The notes under the pieces are model-generated. The model was not told the DNA's origin. It did not search any database and saw only the letters and a list, made by a program, of their open reading frames with translations. A DNA stretch of 15,219 nucleotides, taken from the NCBI GenBank assembly GCA_934444485.1, contig CAKSCN010000046.1, positions 1 through 15,219 of the forward strand. Direction: 5' to 3'. Below are positions 13,709 through 15,219 of the stretch, piece by piece (position 1 is the stretch's first letter; each line of letters opens with the position of its first letter). The translations under genes and the position numbers were made by a program. The DNA is from an uncultured Eubacteriales bacterium (lineage in GTDB: Bacteria; Bacillota; Clostridia; Oscillospirales; CAG-382).

Positions 13709-14109
13709 TCGAACGCAAGAGAAGGGCGGCACAGTACGGAACACTTGCACTTGCGTATCTCGGAGACGGCGTTATAGAACTTCTCGTGCGTGAACGGCTT
13801 CTTTGCGAAGGCATATCGCATCCCGGAGAACTCGTCAAGGCGTCGAAGAATTACGTCACCCTCGAGGCTCAGAGCGATGCGGTCGAGAGAATACTCCCAC
13901 TGTTATCCGACGACGAAAACGCCGTGTTCAAAAGGGGAAGAAACGTAAAAACGCACTCCGTTCCGAAGCACGGTGAGGTCGTGCAGTACCGCAGAGCAAC
14001 GGCTCTCGAAACGCTGTTCGGATATCTTCACATGGCAGGGCTTGAGGATAGAAAGCGAGAGCTTTTCGACGCCGCTTTCCCTAAAAATTCTTCTTCCGAT
14101 GAACAATGA
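13693..14109 (+). CDS. mrnC: Mini-ribonuclease III
   Basis: The 138-residue product is a lone RNase III catalytic domain without the double-stranded RNA-binding domain, the form known in Firmicutes for maturing 23S rRNA ends. The two metal-binding signatures are present: LAYLGDGVIELLVRERLL with Asp25, and RRATALETLFGYLHMAG with Glu106. KASKNYVTLEAQS and KTHSVPKHGEVVQYR are also typical. The ATG at 13693 overlaps the cysS end by 16 nt, with AGGG inside cysS 6 nt upstream, so the two are translationally linked. The cysS-mrnC order is as in Bacillus. Confidence 0.95.
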   Translation: MEESIIERKRRAAQYGTLALAYLGDGVIELLVRERLLCEGISHPGELVKASKNYVTLEAQSDAVERILPLLSDDENAVFKRGRNVKTHSVPKHGEVVQYRRATALETLFGYLHMAGLEDRKRELFDAAFPKNSSSDEQ

Positions 14110-14117
14110 ATAAGAAA

Positions 14118-14139
14118 CGCCGGGGCGAAAGTCCCGGTG
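14118..14139 (+). other. GC-rich hairpin with GAAA tetraloop between mrnC and pth
   Basis: CGCCGGGGC (14118-14126) pairs with GTCCCGGTG (14131-14139) around a GAAA loop: nine pairs including two G-T. Only AAATTTTG follows, a poor T-run. It could be a weak terminator that trims downstream expression, or an RNA processing or stability element in the operon mRNA. Confidence 0.55.
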
Positions 14140-14156
14140 AAATTTTGATGAGTATC

Positions 14157-14175
14157 TGCGCCGATGTGCGGCGTA
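14157..14175 (+). other. Second hairpin just upstream of pth
   Basis: TGCGCCG (14157-14163) pairs with CGGCGTA (14169-14175) around ATGTG, seven pairs with one G-T. It ends about 6 nt before the ribosome site GGTGAGG of pth, so it does not cover that site but could shape the leader after cleavage or termination upstream. Confidence 0.4.
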
Positions 14176-14196
14176 TTTACGGTGAGGAAACACAAT

Positions 14197-14820
14197 ATGG
14201 CAGGAATATTTGATCTGTTTGCAAAAATCGAGAGCGAAAAGCCGGCATCGGCACCGGTCTCTCACATAATCGTAGGTCTCGGAAATCCCGGAAAAGAGTA
14301 CATCACCACCCGTCACAACGCCGGTTTTCTGTCGCTCGAGTACATTTCCCAAAAAGAGGGCTTTTCAATTTCACGCTCACGTTTTAAAGCCATAGTCACC
14401 GACACGCAGTTCGGTACAAAACGCTGTCTTTTCATGATGCCGCAGACCTACATGAACAACTCCGGAGAAGCTGTTAAAGAGGCTTGCGACTTTTATAAGA
14501 TTGCACCGGAGAATGTTATAGTGATTTTCGATGATATTAGTCTGCCGGTCGGAAAGCTTCGCATAAGGAAAAGCGGCTCTGCCGGAGGTCACAACGGCAT
14601 AAAATCGATTATCGCACACCTCGGAACGCAGGATTTTCCGAGAATAAAAGTGGGTGTGGGGGAGAAGCCGCATAAGGATATGGACCTTGCGGACTGGGTC
14701 CTCTCGAATTTTACCGCCGACGAGAAAAAGGTGCTGTTTGATGAGTTTGAGAAGGTGAATGAAGCGGCAAAGCTTATTGTAATGGGAAAGACCGAAGAAG
14801 CGATGGCAAAATTCAATTGA
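14197..14820 (+). CDS. pth: Peptidyl-tRNA hydrolase
   Basis: Pth frees tRNA from peptidyl-tRNA dropped by stalled ribosomes. From the ATG at 14197 it has 207 residues. GGTGAGGAAA upstream favours this start over an ATG at 14164, which has no ribosome site. The core begins at residue 23 with HIIVGLGNPGKEY. The catalytic His40 lies in TTRHNAG, with Asn30, the MPQTYMNNSG stretch, Asp112/Asp113 in IFDDISLPVGKLR, and Asn133 in GSAGGHNGIKSI. A 22-residue head (MAGIFDLFAKIESEKPASAP) precedes the core, unlike E. coli Pth. It is the last gene of the plus operon, separated from mrnC by 87 nt with two hairpins, and ends at the terminator 14856-14890. Confidence 0.96.
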   Translation: MAGIFDLFAKIESEKPASAPVSHIIVGLGNPGKEYITTRHNAGFLSLEYISQKEGFSISRSRFKAIVTDTQFGTKRCLFMMPQTYMNNSGEAVKEACDFYKIAPENVIVIFDDISLPVGKLRIRKSGSAGGHNGIKSIIAHLGTQDFPRIKVGVGEKPHKDMDLADWVLSNFTADEKKVLFDEFEKVNEAAKLIVMGKTEEAMAKFN

Positions 14821-14855
14821 GCGTCGTTTTACAATCAGAGAATGAATTAAAAGAG

Positions 14856-14890
14856 AAAAGTCCAAACCGTTTAAGGTAAGGACTTTTTTT
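14856..14890. terminator. Terminator between convergent pth and murE
   Basis: AAAAGTCC (14856-14863) pairs with GGACTTTT (14880-14887), with an inner ACC/GGT pairing, followed by more T (14884-14890) on the plus strand. It is a clear intrinsic terminator for the pth operon. On the minus strand the same stem is followed by CTCTTTT, so it may also serve murE, less strongly. Confidence 0.82.
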
Positions 14891-14938
14891 GTTATCTGTA
14901 TTCTGTTTTGAAAGCTTGATCCCGAACGGAAATTTTCG

Positions 14939-15219
14939 TCAATCGAGAGAATCGAAGTAATCCTTTACAATTTCTCTTTCGTCCATGTGATACTTCTTTC
15001 CCTTGATTTCCTGATACATTTCGTTGCCCTTGCCGACAAGGAGAACGATGTCGCCCTTTTTCGCAATTGAGAGCGCATAGTGTATTGCCTTGACTCTGTC
15101 GCTTATGACAACGTATTTGCCGTTTGTTTTGTTCATGCCTATGAGAATATCCGCAATGATGTCGTCAGGCTCTTCAAAGCGAGGGTTGTCGGAGGTGATA
15201 ACGGATATGTCGGCGTACT
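14939..15219 (-). CDS. murE: UDP-MurNAc-tripeptide synthetase MurE, C-terminal part only (cut by right edge)
   Basis: The open frame covers 92 codons from the right edge to the stop and continues beyond the window. It is the C-terminal domain of MurE, the cytoplasmic ATP-dependent ligase adding the third residue of the peptidoglycan stem peptide. The diagnostic stretch is ADISVITSDNPRFEEPDDII: DNPR binds meso-diaminopimelate, whereas lysine-adding enzymes have a different motif. Further on come KAIHYALSIAKKGDIVLLVGKGNE and a DEREIV tail typical of MurE. GKGNE replaces the usual GKGHE. The internal ATG at 15136 is not the start. It converges on pth. Confidence 0.92.
   Translation of the reverse strand, partial: YADISVITSDNPRFEEPDDIIADILIGMNKTNGKYVVISDRVKAIHYALSIAKKGDIVLLVGKGNEMYQEIKGKKYHMDEREIVKDYFDSLD

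Noticed and set aside
12299..13750. 483-codon open frame on the minus strand opposite cysS
   Set aside because: cysS is certain (HIGN, KMSKS, zinc ligands). The antisense frame gives a Cys/Val/Arg-rich chain with no known motif and arises from codon bias.
1..15219. CRISPR array, transposase, phage genes, tRNA or rRNA
   Set aside because: No regularly spaced repeats, no transposase or integrase frame, and no tRNA or rRNA pattern noticed on either strand.

Overview
The window looks like a chromosomal segment of an anaerobic Firmicute, probably class Clostridia (gut Oscillospirales-like is a guess). The support is indirect: Shine-Dalgarno sites of the GAAAGGA/GGAGG type, consensus sigma-A promoters, TTG and GTG starts, the rimO-pgsA and cysE-cysS-mrnC gene pairings, a long-form GluRS next to a GlnRS, and copper-amine-oxidase-like repeats on a secreted protein. 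No insertion sequence, prophage, CRISPR array, tRNA or rRNA was found.

Layout. (1) 1-645, mostly non-coding in the usual sense: the 5' end of an unrecognised gene running off the left edge (minus), a 36-codon single-membrane-span protein that is easy to miss (minus, 354-464), its promoter with overlapping inverted repeats, and the terminator of the next gene. (2) 646-2070, a MATE-family exporter (minus) with its own promoter and terminator, so a single-gene unit. (3) 2242-9222, a six-gene minus-strand operon transcribed leftwards: SGNH hydrolase, GNAT acetyltransferase, gltX, glnS, acyl-CoA thioesterase and a secreted GH26-like glycosidase. It starts at a strong promoter near 9301-9329 and ends at a long hairpin terminator at 2195-2232. 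(4) 9223-9542, an AT-rich divergent control region with two face-to-face sigma-A promoters. (5) 9543-14820, a plus-strand operon: rimO, pgsA, cysE, cysS, mrnC, pth, closed by a hairpin terminator at 14856-14890. (6) 14939-15219, the C-terminal end of murE (minus), converging on pth and cut by the right edge.

How the genes relate. Most of the window serves translation: GluRS, GlnRS and CysRS charge tRNAs, CysE supplies the cysteine precursor, RimO modifies ribosomal protein S12, Mini-RNase III matures 23S rRNA and Pth recycles peptidyl-tRNA. PgsA (phospholipid) and MurE (peptidoglycan, meso-DAP type by its DNPR motif) are envelope genes.

This is mainly ordinary housekeeping DNA and I see no clear novel system. 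The points worth a second look are the 36-aa membrane protein and its palindromic control region, the puzzling rimO start, the GlnRS/GluRS pair, the GH26-like secreted protein coupled by a 4-nt overlap to a tRNA synthetase operon, and two tandem hairpins between mrnC and pth.
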